Assembly: GCA_944739405.2 (NCBI GenBank)
Contig: OX123190.2
Location: 61,461,805 to 61,525,804 of the forward strand
Direction of reading: 5' to 3'
DNA from: Euclidia mi
Lineage: Eukaryota > Arthropoda > Insecta > Lepidoptera > Erebidae
DNA length: 64,000 nucleotides
Every line of letters begins with the position of its first letter. Position 1 is the stretch's first letter. The notes below the pieces were generated by a model that was given only the letters and a program-made list of their open reading frames with translations, did no database searches and was not told the DNA's origin. Positions 33,125 to 43,316 of this stretch are shown piece by piece. A program made the position numbers and the translations under genes.

Positions 33125-33212
33125 GCTCTTCCCGCGTCTCACCTCTTGGCCCCCGCACGATTGACCCGTCTAGACGCGTTCGTCGAACGACTGTATGGAT
33201 TATTTGACTGTG

Positions 33213-34212
33213 GTTTGACAGAAACTTTCCTTAAGAAAGGCACTGAAACCCTTTTTAAAATACCTGGTTTTAAATTAGTTCTCTCATTCTCACGTGACAC
33301 CAACAGAGGAGGGACATGTATTATGATAAAAAGTGATTTAAAATATAAACCTTTACCAAATATTACTAACTTATCATGTAAATTTAATTTTGAGTGTTGT
33401 GGGGTAATAGTAAATAATATTATGATTATTTGCTTATACAGAAAGCCTAATAGCAATCCACAAATATTTCTAGATAAATAAGAACAATTGCTGACTAAAA
33501 TTAATAGGAGACATAAAAATATTATTCTTTGTGGTGATTGGAATTTGGACAGCTTAAGGCAAAGCAAAAGTTGAGAAGAGCTAAAAAGCATATTAAAAAA
33601 ATCACAATTTTGAATTACACATTAAGACTCCAACTAGAAAATTGTCATGTCTGGATCAGATAGCAAGTAACATTATGAATGTTAAAGTTGAAGTTCACCA
33701 CCTTGCCTTGTCTGACCACGAAACAGGGCTAACACTGTCACTAAAAAGCTGTAAAAAGTATGAAATATGTAGTTGGTATGAAAATATTAGAGATTATAGT
33801 AAAGGAAACATCGATAAATTCTTAAGCTGCATATCGTCCCTTAGCTTTAGACATGTTTATGAGAAAAACAACTAACACGAAGCATTTGATGAATTTCACA
33901 GCATGTTCAAATTGTTTTTCGATCTGTGTTTTCCAATACATACAATAAAAAAAAACTACAAATAAAGTGTCCAATAGATGGTTAACGCAGGGAATAAAGA
34001 GATCTTGTATAAAGAAAACATGTCTTTATCTTACCCTACAATACAATAATACAAAAGGAAAAATAAATCATAACAAATACAAATCCTATACTTGTATACT
34101 TAAAAAGTGCGTTTACAAATCTAAACAATTACAAAATAAAAAATATATAGATACTAATAAAAATATATGCAGAGCTACTTGGAATATAATTAATTATATG
34201 CCAAGAATATAA
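33213..34212 (+). pseudogene. LINE ORF2 endonuclease, right part
   Basis: It resumes after the transposon with TFLKKGTETLFKIPGFKLVL and SFSRDTNRGGTCIM, then MIICLYRKPNSNPQIFL, IILCGDWNLDSL and HLALSDHETGLTL, the GDWN and SDH active-site motifs. Stops at 33479-33481 and around 33571, and frame changes near 33600 and 33870, break it. The linker SNRWLTQGIKRSCIKK and ATWNIINYMPRI ends the homology at 34212. Confidence 0.75.
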
Positions 34213-34287
34213 TTAATTATGAATATAATAAAGTATGAAAACACATATTGATAAGATAATTAAAGGTAACGAGACATATGAGGATCC

Positions 34288-34600
34288 TCATCACCACCGG
34301 TAGCGGGGGCCGTGTTCGAAACCAGTGGGTCTCCACCGGTAGCGGGGGCCGTGTTCCAAACCAGTGGGTCTCGGGATCCTAAGCGTGTCGGTGGCCGGCC
34401 TCTCCCTCGCCGACGTACAGGTGGTGGCCACGACAGCGGCGAGAAGTACTCGTCGCTCGACGAACTCGACGTCTCTGCGGTTGCCGACGACGCTGATGCG
34501 GGTGCCGGCGGCTGCGAGGCGGAGATGAACGACGAATCCGGAGGTGATATGTGCTATTGCGGCTGCCCTGGTTCTAGTCAACATGATTGTCTTGATATTT
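34288..34600 (+). other. GC-rich insert with 39-bp tandem duplication
   Basis: A 39-bp unit (CCACCGGTAGCGGGGGCCGT ...) occurs twice at 34294-34371, followed by GC-rich DNA with an open frame: RDPKRVGGRPLPRRRTGGG, then SSLDELDVSAVADDADAG. The composition contrasts sharply with the AT-rich surroundings. It may be the 5' end or ORF1 start of a LINE; no match was recognised. Confidence 0.4.
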
Positions 34601-34773
34601 TCCTTTCTTTCAGAGTAAATTCATATTTTGATGATTTTTGTTTGACAGTTGTCATCTTTGTATTTCTTATATGGTTTATAATGGTTTCGTTCCGTAAAAA
34701 TGATATTTCATAAAATAAATGTTCCTTGTGGTTGTTATTTACTATAATATATAATATACATACATACATAGAC

Positions 34774-37700
34774 TCACGCCTGTTTCCCGGAGGGGTAGGC
34801 AGAGACTACGGAGCGCCATTTGCAACGATCTTGACATATCTCTCTTGCTTCATTCACTCCCATCAGATTCCTCATGCATGCTCTTCTGTTCAGGGTGCTT
34901 CTAACCTGTCCTGTTTTTAGGATGTCTCCAATCTGGTCAGAGAACGTCCGCCTAGGTCTTCCCCTTCGTCCTGTCCCTTCCACACTTGCCTTATATATCT
35001 GCTTGGTCAGTCTTTCGTCATCCATCCTCTCCACGTGTCCAAACCATCTTAGCATACCTTTCTCGATGCTTGTCACTACATCTTCTTTTACCCCACAACA
35101 CTCTCTTATCACACAATTCTTTACTCTGTCAGTCAAAGAAACACCACACATACTTCGCAGTGCTCTCATTTCTACAGCATTTATTCTACTTTCATGACTC
35201 TTCTGCCATACCCAACTATCACTACCATACATAAGAGTAGGTACTAACACCCCTCTATGGACAGCCAAACGCGCCTTTTTGGACACGTTTTGGTTATTCA
35301 TAAACGCCTTCAGAGCTCCTTTCACTCTATTACCTGCATTAACTCTTCTTTCAATATCTTCTACATTCTTACCATCTCTTGTAAACAGTGTACCTAAATA
35401 TACAAACTCATTCACTTGCTCCACTCGCTGTCCATCGATCATAACATTACAAGCCGTAACGCATTCCTCCTTTTCAAAAACCATAACTTTCGTTTTACTT
35501 ACATTTACTTTCATTCCTTTCCTCTCTAACGCACCATGCATGATTGTTACCATCTCCTGCAACTCCTCCGCTGAAGGCGCAAGTATAACCTGATCATCAG
35601 CATAAAGGAGGCATTTGACAAGTAACTCATTCATCCTTAATCCACAGTCACTATTTTTCAAATCTTGCAAACAACTGTCCATGACGAGGTTGAACAGCCA
35701 CGGCGACGCTACACATCCCTGTCTAACACCTGTTTCGATGGTAAACCAATCCGTGTACGACCCATTTATCCTCACACAAGCTCTAGAATCTTCATAAAGG
35801 GATTTCAGAGCTCGTATGAGGCTGCTGTTCACCCCATACATCGACAGTACCGACCACATTTCATTCCTCACCACTTTATCGTAAGCCTTTTCCAAATCCA
35901 CGAATGCGCAATAGACCTTTTGACCTTTGGCCAAGAATTTTTCGGCTACGCACCGCAAGGAAAAGACTTGATCCGTGCACCCCATACCCTTTCGGAATCC
36001 TGCTTATAAATCCCATATTTTCTTGTCGGTTACTTCCATAACTCTTTCAATCAGTACCTTCGCATACAATTTGCCAACAATGCTGAGAAGGCTAATGCCT
36101 CTATAGTTCTTGCAGTCTTATTGCGAGCCTTTTCCCTTATAAAGAGGCACAACCACCGCTGTGGTCCAGTCATCAGGTACTCGGCCGGTGCTCCAGCACA
36201 AGTTAAATAAGCGCTGCAGCTGACCAACTATGATGCCCTGTCCAGCCTTCAGCATTTCAACTGTAATCCTATCATATCCTGCAGCCTTACGTAATTTCAT
36301 ACTTCCCAACGCCTTCACAATCTAATCCACACAAATATCGCTTTCATCATTGCTATTATTACCATTAATTTCGTCGATCGATGTTTCTATCGCCGTTCTT
36401 TCATATAGACCTTCAAAATACTCCTTCTATCTGTTCAGCACGCATGATTCACCATTCAGTATCTTTCCATTCTTGTCTCTGATTGACGTGTATTCTAAGG
36501 ATTGAGTTCTTCCTCGAACTGCACGAACGGATTTCCAGAAAAACTTTATGTTTCTCCGGAAATCTTCAGATAGTCTGCTATCAAACTCATCTTTCTTTTC
36601 CTCTTTTTTCCTTTTAACAATTTGTTTCACAATTCTTTTTGACCTAACAAACTCCTATCTTGCTTCATCTATGTCATCACTCGTTGCCTTTCCCATTCTT
36701 TCATTTGCTCTGGAAGCCAACCAATCTAACCAAGCTTTCTTCTTCTCTGACACTGCTGATTGTACATCCTTGTCCCACCATGTATTCTTAACCTTTCGTA
36801 TTTTCCGTCTCTTGATCACACTACATACTTCAGACGCTACACATACTATCTCTTCTTTAAAAGATTGCCATAATTCTTCCATATCATTTATGCCATCGAA
36901 CCTCTCAAATCTTGCTATCAATCTTCGCTTATACTCATCTTTCACATCTTTTTCTTGCAGATTTTCTACTTTTATTCTTTCTAGGACCCTATTTTCATAA
37001 TGTTCTCGGTGTCGCCATCCTTTAAAGAGTCCACTTATCCGGTTCATCACCAAGAAGTGGTCTGTGTGGATGCCGATCCCTCGATACACCCTTGTATCTA
37101 ACACATTCTTTCTCAAACGTTCATCTACAATGACAAAATCAATCATACTTCTTCTAACATTCTTAGCCTCACGCGTATACATGTGTATCCTTTTGTGATC
37201 AAACATGGTGTTTGTCACACAAAGGCTCCACTCTAAACAAACCTCAAGCAAAACTTATCCATTTTCATTCACACTCTCATCACCAAATCCACCTAAAACC
37301 CTTTCAAATCCATCTTGTTTTACTCCCACCCATCCATTGAAATCACCTAACAAGATCAATCTTTCGTTATCCTTGCATTTCCTCAAAATCGCTCTTAAGT
37401 TCTCCCAAAATTCCTGCCTTTCGTCTTGTTCTTGCTGTGACATACCCGCTACTATATTGACCGGGGCGTAAACCCCTACAATAAAGAGACGAGTAAGTCC
37501 TACTTTCATTCTTATCCACAATAGTCTAGCATTTACACATTCATATTCCTTAACGCACTCATTAATTCGCGCAGACAGTATTAAATCAACTCCCTTGCAG
37601 GCTTTGGTGGTACTGTCTACCCCAGACCAATAAGCCGTGTATCTGTCATGCTTGGTGGGGCCACAACCTTTCCTTTTTGTCTCATTCACACATAGAACAT

Positions 37701-37881
37701 CAATCTTTCTATCATCCATCACCTGGCATACTTCATTAAATTTACCATCCATTCCTCCTCCAACATTTAATGTTGCAAACCGGCTTTCCGTAGGCCGCTT
37801 TTCGCCCTCGCGGGAAACGAGACGTGATGGGTTGCGAACCGCGTCGCCGCCGTCTGGAGAAATATTATTTTCAGTTCTCAT
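34774..37881 (-). pseudogene. RTE ORF: endonuclease-reverse transcriptase, six nonsense codons
   Basis: The start is at 37881 (MRTENNISPDGG). Endonuclease motifs: VLCVNETKRKG with the catalytic Glu, LILLGDFNGWVG, and IGIHTDHFLVMNR. RT motifs: AAGYDRITVEMLKAG, GISLLSIVGKLYAK, AFVDLEKAYDKV, GVRQGCVASPWLFN and the catalytic LLYADDQVIL. The C-terminus carries LRWFGHVERMDDERLTKQ, GRRGRPRRTFSDQ and ends SVVSAYPSGKQA. One reading frame spans the whole ORF, but stops interrupt it at 37255-37257, 36655-36657, 36427-36429, 36322-36324, 36118-36120 and 36004-36006. No frameshift was found. At several stops the truncated copy at 56 kb keeps a sense codon. Confidence 0.93.
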
Positions 37882-38088
37882 AGCGTTCCCACGAGTAATA
37901 GGGATTTAGAATATCCATCCCCGCAGAGGCCTGTACGGGGGTAAGATGGAATTCTAGCTGTGCCCTGTGACCACCAACACATGCACCCTCCGTTAGCGAC
38001 CAGCTTGCCTTCTGGCCATGAATCCCTCGGCACGGGTCGGTTGACACCTTGGATTGGGGTTTGTTTTCGGGTATGCTCCCTGAATGTT

Positions 38089-38234
38089 GGTTTTATTTCG
38101 GAGTTTTCCTTCTCCTAGACGGGTTGCCATCCAAAGCTGACGAGGCCCATCCCCCCAAAGAGAGTGGTTTAATTTCGGAGTTTTCCTTCTCCTAGACGGG
38201 TTGCCATCCAAGGCTAACGAGGCCCATTCCCCCG
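38089..38234 (-). promoter_or_regulatory. Tandem 77-bp 5' monomers of the RTE
   Basis: Two direct repeats (38089-38156 and 38166-38234) share CTTCTCCTAGACGGGTTGCC and CGAGGCCCAT at a 77-bp spacing. Tandem 5' monomers act as promoters in several LINE families, so a promoter role here is an inference. Confidence 0.6.
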
Positions 38235-38254
38235 ATAATATATAATATACTGAG

Positions 38255-39265
38255 TTATAAGAGTAATATTAAAATTAAATTCAAAATATCCAAGAAAATT
38301 TTCATGTTGACGTTTTGCTGTGTTGCGATATTATTTCTTTTTGTTATATTATTATTATTTTTGGTTTGATTTGATTATTCTCGAATAAATTCGGTATATA
38401 ATGAAAACCACGGGTCTATGCCAAGTGGATAAACATTTTACGTCATATCACAATTTCACTACGAAACAAAGGCTTATAAATGATAGATTAAGAGCTAAAT
38501 GCAACTGCATATATAAAATTCTGGCGTTTCTGACTGACAAGTCACAAATTTTAGTCAGGCATGGCATGTAGGTGTGTTCCTTGTGGATTGTAGGGGTGCA
38601 GTTAGAAAGAATTTCCCAAAATTCGAAATCTGTAAGAAACGGTTAAATTAAAATATAATGAGTGGGCATGCAAACATTAACTTTTGATTTAAAAAACAAA
38701 AAGTTTCTGCGCACATTTCATCGCTTATATTAACCTTATAAATGCCATAGCCGATAATAAAAAGTTACTTGTCTATAAATTACGTAAGCATAATATCAAG
38801 ATAATTAGATACAAATTGTAAACCCACTCTCGATAGAGATGCAAATATTTAGATTGGAACATGCTTTTTGACGACGATGGTATTACTAGTGAAATGCTCA
38901 AAGTATGATGTAGGTATATTAGATATGAATATATTTTCAATTATACATCTTATGACTATAATAATATAAATAAATAATATAACACTTTAGTACACCACAG
39001 TTTCTTTGTCTGTTTGTGTATGAGGTTTACAAAATTTATAATGATATCAATAACAAAGAAAAATAATAAATAAGATTTTTATGGATATCCCTATTTTCTT
39101 CGGCATCCATCCTTGTCCCAAAAAAAACAAAAGAGACAAAAGTCTGAAAGTTGCTGAGAGTAGTAACCACGAATCGTTTATCTATCATTATAACTAAAAG
39201 CGTTGGTTTACAGTTGACCAAGCGAAAATCATAGAACAAACTGCGTTTTACTCGACTTTAATTTA
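38255..39265. other. No gene recognised; degraded Helitron-like text
   Basis: 38530-38660 contains diverged wording of the Helitron at 17633 (GGCATGTAGGTGTGTTCCTT, AGGGGTGCAGTTAGAAAG) without defined ends. The rest is AT-rich with no supported feature. Confidence 0.45.
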
Positions 39266-39430
39266 ATGGAAGGAAAGAGGAACCCACCACGCACCCTCGA
39301 ATTGACCACCCCAACTATTGCAATAGAAAAAGGTTGACAATATCGAACTCCTCTAAAAGGATAAGGGATATAGGAATGGTATGGGTTCCAGGAAGATACC
39401 TGACTTGCAGTATCCCGCTGTATGCGCCGA

Positions 39431-40375
39431 CTATTCTTCGACACGTGTTTCGCCTCTGCACGAGGCATCCTCAGGAACGATGGGCAACGACTGAGCGCTT
39501 TCCAACCGTGGGCATGTATTATAAACGATTGTACTTTCTAATCCCCTCCCTCCGTTGCTCGACTGATGTGAGTCATTATGACGGTGTGCGAATATATTCA
39601 GCAATGGGGACCCGTTAAAGTTGGTTTGATCGTTCAGTAATGTATGCTTGTCCCGCTTTAAAATCTCTAATTGTTCCAATACGCACATTCTAATACCCTT
39701 TTGACAAGTGTGTATGACGTCAAATGAATTTCCGCTATTTAAGGTATGACCCGATTCAAGTAAATGTTCGGCAAAATGAGACTTTTCCGGCTGGTTGTTT
39801 CTAAACGCCGCAAAATGTTCTTTATATCTCAGCTCAAAATTTCGACCCGTCTGTCCTATGTACTTATTTTGGCATTGGTCGCATGTTAAGCAGTAAATAC
39901 CGGACTTTTTGTTCTTGCATACTTTATCTTTACCATTGCAAAGAAATTTTAACGTTTTGTATGGTTTATAAGCTGATCTGATACCGTTCCCCCTCAGTAT
40001 ACGCGCCATACGGTCAGTTATGCTTCCAAAATAGGTAAGAACAGCGGTATTATTTATAGGTTCTTTTATAGAGGGATATAAAAGTGACTTGGACATTCTA
40101 AGTTGTTTTCCTCTAATCATCTTGTCAATTAGGCGTTTACTATACCCGTTGGATTGAGCTATATTATAAATAATATTTAATTCTCTGTTATATGATTCTA
40201 TATTCAGTGGTACATGTAATAATCTATGAATCATACTGTGAAATGCTGCCATTTTGTGTTGCGATGGATGACAGGACGATGCTGGTATTGTACTATCTGT
40301 ATACGTCGGTTTACGATAAATTTCAAATGAGTGTGAGGTACCCTCCCTTTTGATAGTCAAATCTAAGAAGTTTAT
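39431..40375 (-). pseudogene. PLE RT C-terminus and GIY-YIG endonuclease
   Basis: It continues after the frameshift with FEIYRKPTYTDSTIPASSCH, the conserved PLE thumb region, through a linker to the endonuclease: SGIYCLTCDQCQNKYIGQTG with the GIY and YIG tyrosines, then RNFELRYKEHFAAF with the catalytic Arg, and FAEHLLESGH. It ends ETRVEE and a stop at 39431. The domain looks intact; inactivation lies upstream. Confidence 0.9.
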
Positions 40376-40570
40376 TTTATTGAGCTGTTTTGTTCTATCT
40401 CCAATTCGAACTTAATTTTGGGGTGTATACTATTAATTCTTGTAAGAAAACAGTGAAGCTGACGTTCTGTGCCCTTCCAAGCCAGCAAAATATCGTCCAC
40501 GAATCTATAATAATATAAGATGTTCGGTTCTTTTACCAAATGCTCGTGTTCGTAGTTATTCATAAAGATA

Positions 40571-40572
<2 letters not shown>

Positions 40573-40617
<45 letters not shown>

Positions 40618-41202
40618 ATCGGGTTGGAAAATCCTCATGGAGTCCCTCCGCCCCGGGGGAAGGACGAAGGGGACTGTCAGACTCTTACTGACTAAAAACC
40701 AACCCGTATTCCTCATGTACCCGTGTGTCGGAGGGTGGGGATTCGCATAAGCATTCGTCGCTACCCCCCGACGGGTATTGGCCCGCCAGATGGTCAGGCG
40801 GGCCCCGAACAAAACCCCCTTGGCGGCGGATGAAGGTGTTGGGCTCCGCCGCCAAAACACTCAGCGGCCGCAGAGGATAGGGAGGACGGCAACGCAACAC
40901 CGCATCTCCTCTTCCTCTGCGGCCCCACCGCGACGCAACGATGGTGCGCCTCCATTTGGTCGCGGGAGATAGGGCGCGCGGCAACGCAACACCGACACGC
41001 CTCTCCTCCCGCGACCGCACCCGACTGCGAGGGACAGAAGAACTGTCCCTCGCACCCGCCCCTTTGGACGCATCCAGCGCAGGCCTCCGTCAAGCCCACG
41101 CGGAGCGTCCCCTCCTGGATCCCTCTTAGCTTCACCGCGGGTCACCAATCCACGGTTACTAAGCCCCCCCCACCACGACAAGGTGGAGATCCCACGGGGG
41201 GG
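40573..41202 (-). mobile_element. 630-bp structured poly(A) retroposon in the PLE
   Basis: It is inserted into PLE RT codons with a perfect 15-bp duplication ATTCATAAAGATATC (40558-40572 and 41203-41217) and a 42-nt poly(A) tail (minus strand; 40573-40614). It is strongly GC-rich against AT-rich surroundings and has no ORF with a recognisable domain. It contains consecutive hairpins at 40780-40804, 40820-40855, 40866-40924, 40958-41016 and 41026-41054, plus a C7/G7 terminal pairing at 41164-41202. The 3' region (GTCAGTAAGAGTCTGACAGT, CCCCGGGGCGGAGGGACTCC) probably derives from a LINE 3' UTR. It could be a SINE or an internally deleted LINE. Confidence 0.85.
40866..41016 (-). ncRNA. Pair of homologous stem-loops with compensatory changes
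   Basis: Hairpin A (40866-40924, plus-strand text) has the 12-bp stem GGCCGCAGAGGA/TCCTCTGCGGCC, an inner GGAG/CTCC stem and the loop region CGGCAACGCAACACCG. Hairpin B (40958-41016) has an 11-bp stem GGTCGCGGGAG/CTCCCGCGACC, inner GGCG/CGCC and the same CGGCAACGCAACACCG. The loop is identical while the stems differ in sequence yet keep pairing, for example C:G against T:A in the third pair. A 12-bp perfect hairpin (GCGAGGGACAG/CTGTCCCTCGC) follows at 41026-41054. This is inferred as transcribed RNA structure; transcription is not shown. Confidence 0.55.
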
Positions 41203-42559
41203 ATTCATAAAGATATCTGCTAACAACGGACTAAGCGGTGAACCCATGGCCAAACCCTCCTTCTGTAAGTAGTACTCGTTGTTGAATTGAAAATAATTTT
41301 GTTTACTGCATAACTCGGTTAATTTCAAAATATTCTGAATCTGTTCTGGGTGTATTCTATTTCTTCCCAGCAGATTTTTAATTATAACTAAACATTCTTT
41401 ATACGGGACATTTGTAAATAAGCTTTTTACATCCAAAGACACGAGTTTTGTGTTTCTAGGTAGACAGCTGTGTTTTATTTTGCTAATCAAATCATAACTA
41501 TTTTTCAGGCTGTATTTTGCGGTGAATGACGTCTTATCTTTAATCAATCCGTTTAAATATTTCGCTAATTTATAAGCTGGAGCGTTGACATATGAGACGA
41601 CTGGACGGATGGGCACCTGATCTTTATGTATTTTTGGTAAACCATACAACAGCGGACACCGAGGGTTCATCGGTATAAGACTTTTCGCTAAATAGCAGTT
41701 TTGTGGAAAAAGGTAAGTACTTGACTTGATACTGAGTTTTAATTCTGCATGAAATCGTTTGGTAGGATCGTAGGGCAGACGCTGGAAATCTTCGGTGTGT
41801 ATTACATCTTGTACTTTGCTATTATACTGCGATCTAGACATAATTACTACGGTGTTGCCTTTATCCGCCTTATTTACCACCAAATCATTTTGTTGAATTT
41901 TATTTTGGATGGATTTATATATTTTTAATTCGCAGTTAATGAAATTAGTCGATTTGTATGTTTTTAACTGATGGGCAGCTAAACTCTTGACTATGTTATC
42001 TTTTTTATTTCTGGTAATAGCTATTTCTGCATCCACCGCCAATGTTTCCAAAGAATATTGCGTAACTTTTTGAGGAATACTATACTTTAATCCCTTCTCC
42101 AAAAGTGAGTTCTCGTCACGTGTGAAAATGGTGTTCGAAAGATTCTTTATTCTGGGATGAAATTGATGATTACAATTGGTGTTGCCAGTATAGTCTGAAG
42201 GTGGTGTTATTCTTCCTATCAGTTCTCGTAACTTCCTACTTTGAATGATGTATTTCTCGTGAGCTACAGTTGACGCTAATTCCCTAGCTTTTTGGTCTAA
42301 TAAATCGAACTCGACATTGTGTAACTTGAATGAAAGTTCTAAGTGCAGTATTTTCAAATGTAGTTTTAAATTATCGCGAACCGTAAACCAACGTCTTGCC
42401 TCTTCACCTAGCCAAATTTTTTGAGCTTTTTGTATCGCTATATTGGCAGCCCGACTGTGCGTATTGGAACGTATAGTAATATAATTTGGAATGACATTGT
42501 AATATTTACATTTCTGATTGAACCACACGTTTTGACATGCGACCCGGTGTTGCTTCGTA

Positions 42560-42759
42560 NNNNNNNNNNNNNNNNNNNNNNNNNNNNNNNNNNNNNNNNN
42601 NNNNNNNNNNNNNNNNNNNNNNNNNNNNNNNNNNNNNNNNNNNNNNNNNNNNNNNNNNNNNNNNNNNNNNNNNNNNNNNNNNNNNNNNNNNNNNNNNNNN
42701 NNNNNNNNNNNNNNNNNNNNNNNNNNNNNNNNNNNNNNNNNNNNNNNNNNNNNNNNNNN
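42560..42759. other. Assembly gap of 200 N
   Basis: A round-number gap between two inverted PLE pieces. Its true length is unknown, and frames crossing it are artefacts. Confidence 0.98.
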
Positions 42760-43316
42760 AAAGAACATTTAGCGGCGTTTAGAAACAACCAGCCGGAAAA
42801 GTCTCATTTTGCCGAACATTTACTTGAATCGGGTCATACCTTAAATAGCGGACATTCATTTGACGTCATACACACTTGTCAAAAGGGTATTAGAATGTGC
42901 GTATTGGAACAATTAGAGATTTTAAAGCGGGACAAGCATACATTACTGAACGATCAAAACAACTTTAACGGGTCCCCATTGCTGAATATATTCGCACACC
43001 GTCATAATGACTCACATCAGTCGAGCAACGGAGGGAGGGGATTAGAAAGTACAATCGTTTATAATACATGCCCACGGTTGGAAAGCGCTCAGTCGTTGCC
43101 CATCGTTCCTGAGGATGCCTCGTGCAGAGGCGAAACACGTGTCGAAGAATAGTCGGCGCATACAGCGGGATACTGCAAGTCAGGTATCTTCCTGGAACCC
43201 ATACCATTCCTATATCCCTTATCCTTTTAGAGGAGTTCGATATTGTCAACCTTTTTCTATTGCAATAGTTGGGGTGGTCAATTCGAGGGTGCGTGATGGG
43301 TTCCTCTTTCCTTCAT
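42760..43316 (+). mobile_element. 5'-truncated PLE in inverted orientation
   Basis: It starts at the gap within the GIY-YIG domain (KEHLAAFRNNQPEKSHFAEH) and runs to the same end (ETRVEE, then GTCGGCGCATACAGCGGG). It is nearly identical to 39280-39830 of the minus-strand copy over about 550 bp. After 43316 the two diverge. Together the copies form large terminal inverted repeats around the gap, an arrangement known from Penelope. Confidence 0.9.

Larger units (their letters stand above)
31752..33212. mobile_element. Unclassified TIR DNA transposon, 1,461 bp, 7-bp duplication
   Basis: The ends are inverted and imperfect: CACAGTATAAAGACATACAG + TAGTTTGACG at the left and, on the other strand, CACAGTCAAATAATCCATAC + AGTCGTTCGACG at the right. 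Both carry CGTCTAGAC farther in. GTTTGAC flanks it exactly at 31745-31751 and 33213-33219. There is no transposase ORF. The CACAG...CTGTG termini with a 7-bp duplication do not settle the superfamily; P-like, hAT-like and Dada-like options remain. It contains the Helitron at 31941-32221. Confidence 0.82.
31145..34212 (+). mobile_element. LINE fragment split by a TIR transposon
   Basis: Left part 31145-31751: the end of ORF1 and the start of ORF2. Right part 33213-34212: the endonuclease continues into the linker before RT. It is a relative of the LINE at 14-3082, with the same FHQNIAG start and SFSRDTNRGGTC block. The TIR element at 31752-33212 was inserted between two adjacent endonuclease codons, with GTTTGAC on both sides. 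RT is absent; the LINE ends abruptly near 34212. Confidence 0.82.
34760..38234 (-). mobile_element. Full-length RTE-clade LINE with 16-bp target duplication
   Basis: It is bounded by ATAATATATAATATAC at 34744-34759 and 38235-38250. On the minus strand it has a 5' region with two 77-bp monomers, one long ORF (endonuclease plus RT) and almost no 3' UTR: the ORF stop is followed directly by the ATGT tail. A closely related 5'-truncated copy is at 55959-58369, and short tails are at 10573 and 29771. Confidence 0.95.
39270..42559 (-). mobile_element. Penelope-like element (PLE) with GIY-YIG endonuclease
   Basis: Minus-strand PLE whose 5' part runs into an assembly gap. RT comes first, then a GIY-YIG domain, then a short 3' region ending near 39270, where homology to the inverted copy at 42760-43316 also stops. 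It is interrupted at the RT by a poly(A) retroposon (40573-41202) and damaged by a 4-bp insertion near 40375. Confidence 0.93.
40372..42559 (-). pseudogene. PLE reverse transcriptase, interrupted
   Basis: PLE RTs are related to telomerase. Visible motifs in order: LVVNKADKGNTVVIMSRSQY, CPLLYGLPKIHKDQVPIRPV, TKLVSLDVKSLFTNVP and GLAMGSPLSPLLADIFMN. After the 630-bp insertion come YYYRFVDDILLAWKG with the catalytic Asp pair, and KIKFELEIEQNSSI. The frame stops at 40372 because of an extra AATA-like tetranucleotide; the next motif, INFLDLTIKREG, continues in another frame. The N-terminus is lost in the gap at 42560. Confidence 0.92.

Noticed and set aside
34874..36009. Several plus-strand ORFs of 80-114 residues
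   Set aside because: Antisense shadows of the minus-strand RTE ORF.
40861..42768. A 635-residue protein across the gap
   Set aside because: It is a read-through of N bases, PLE RT and the antisense or interior of a retroposon insert; not a real protein.
42421..43152. A 243-residue plus-strand protein across the gap
   Set aside because: The part before the gap is antisense to PLE RT; only the part after 42760 is genuine PLE coding.
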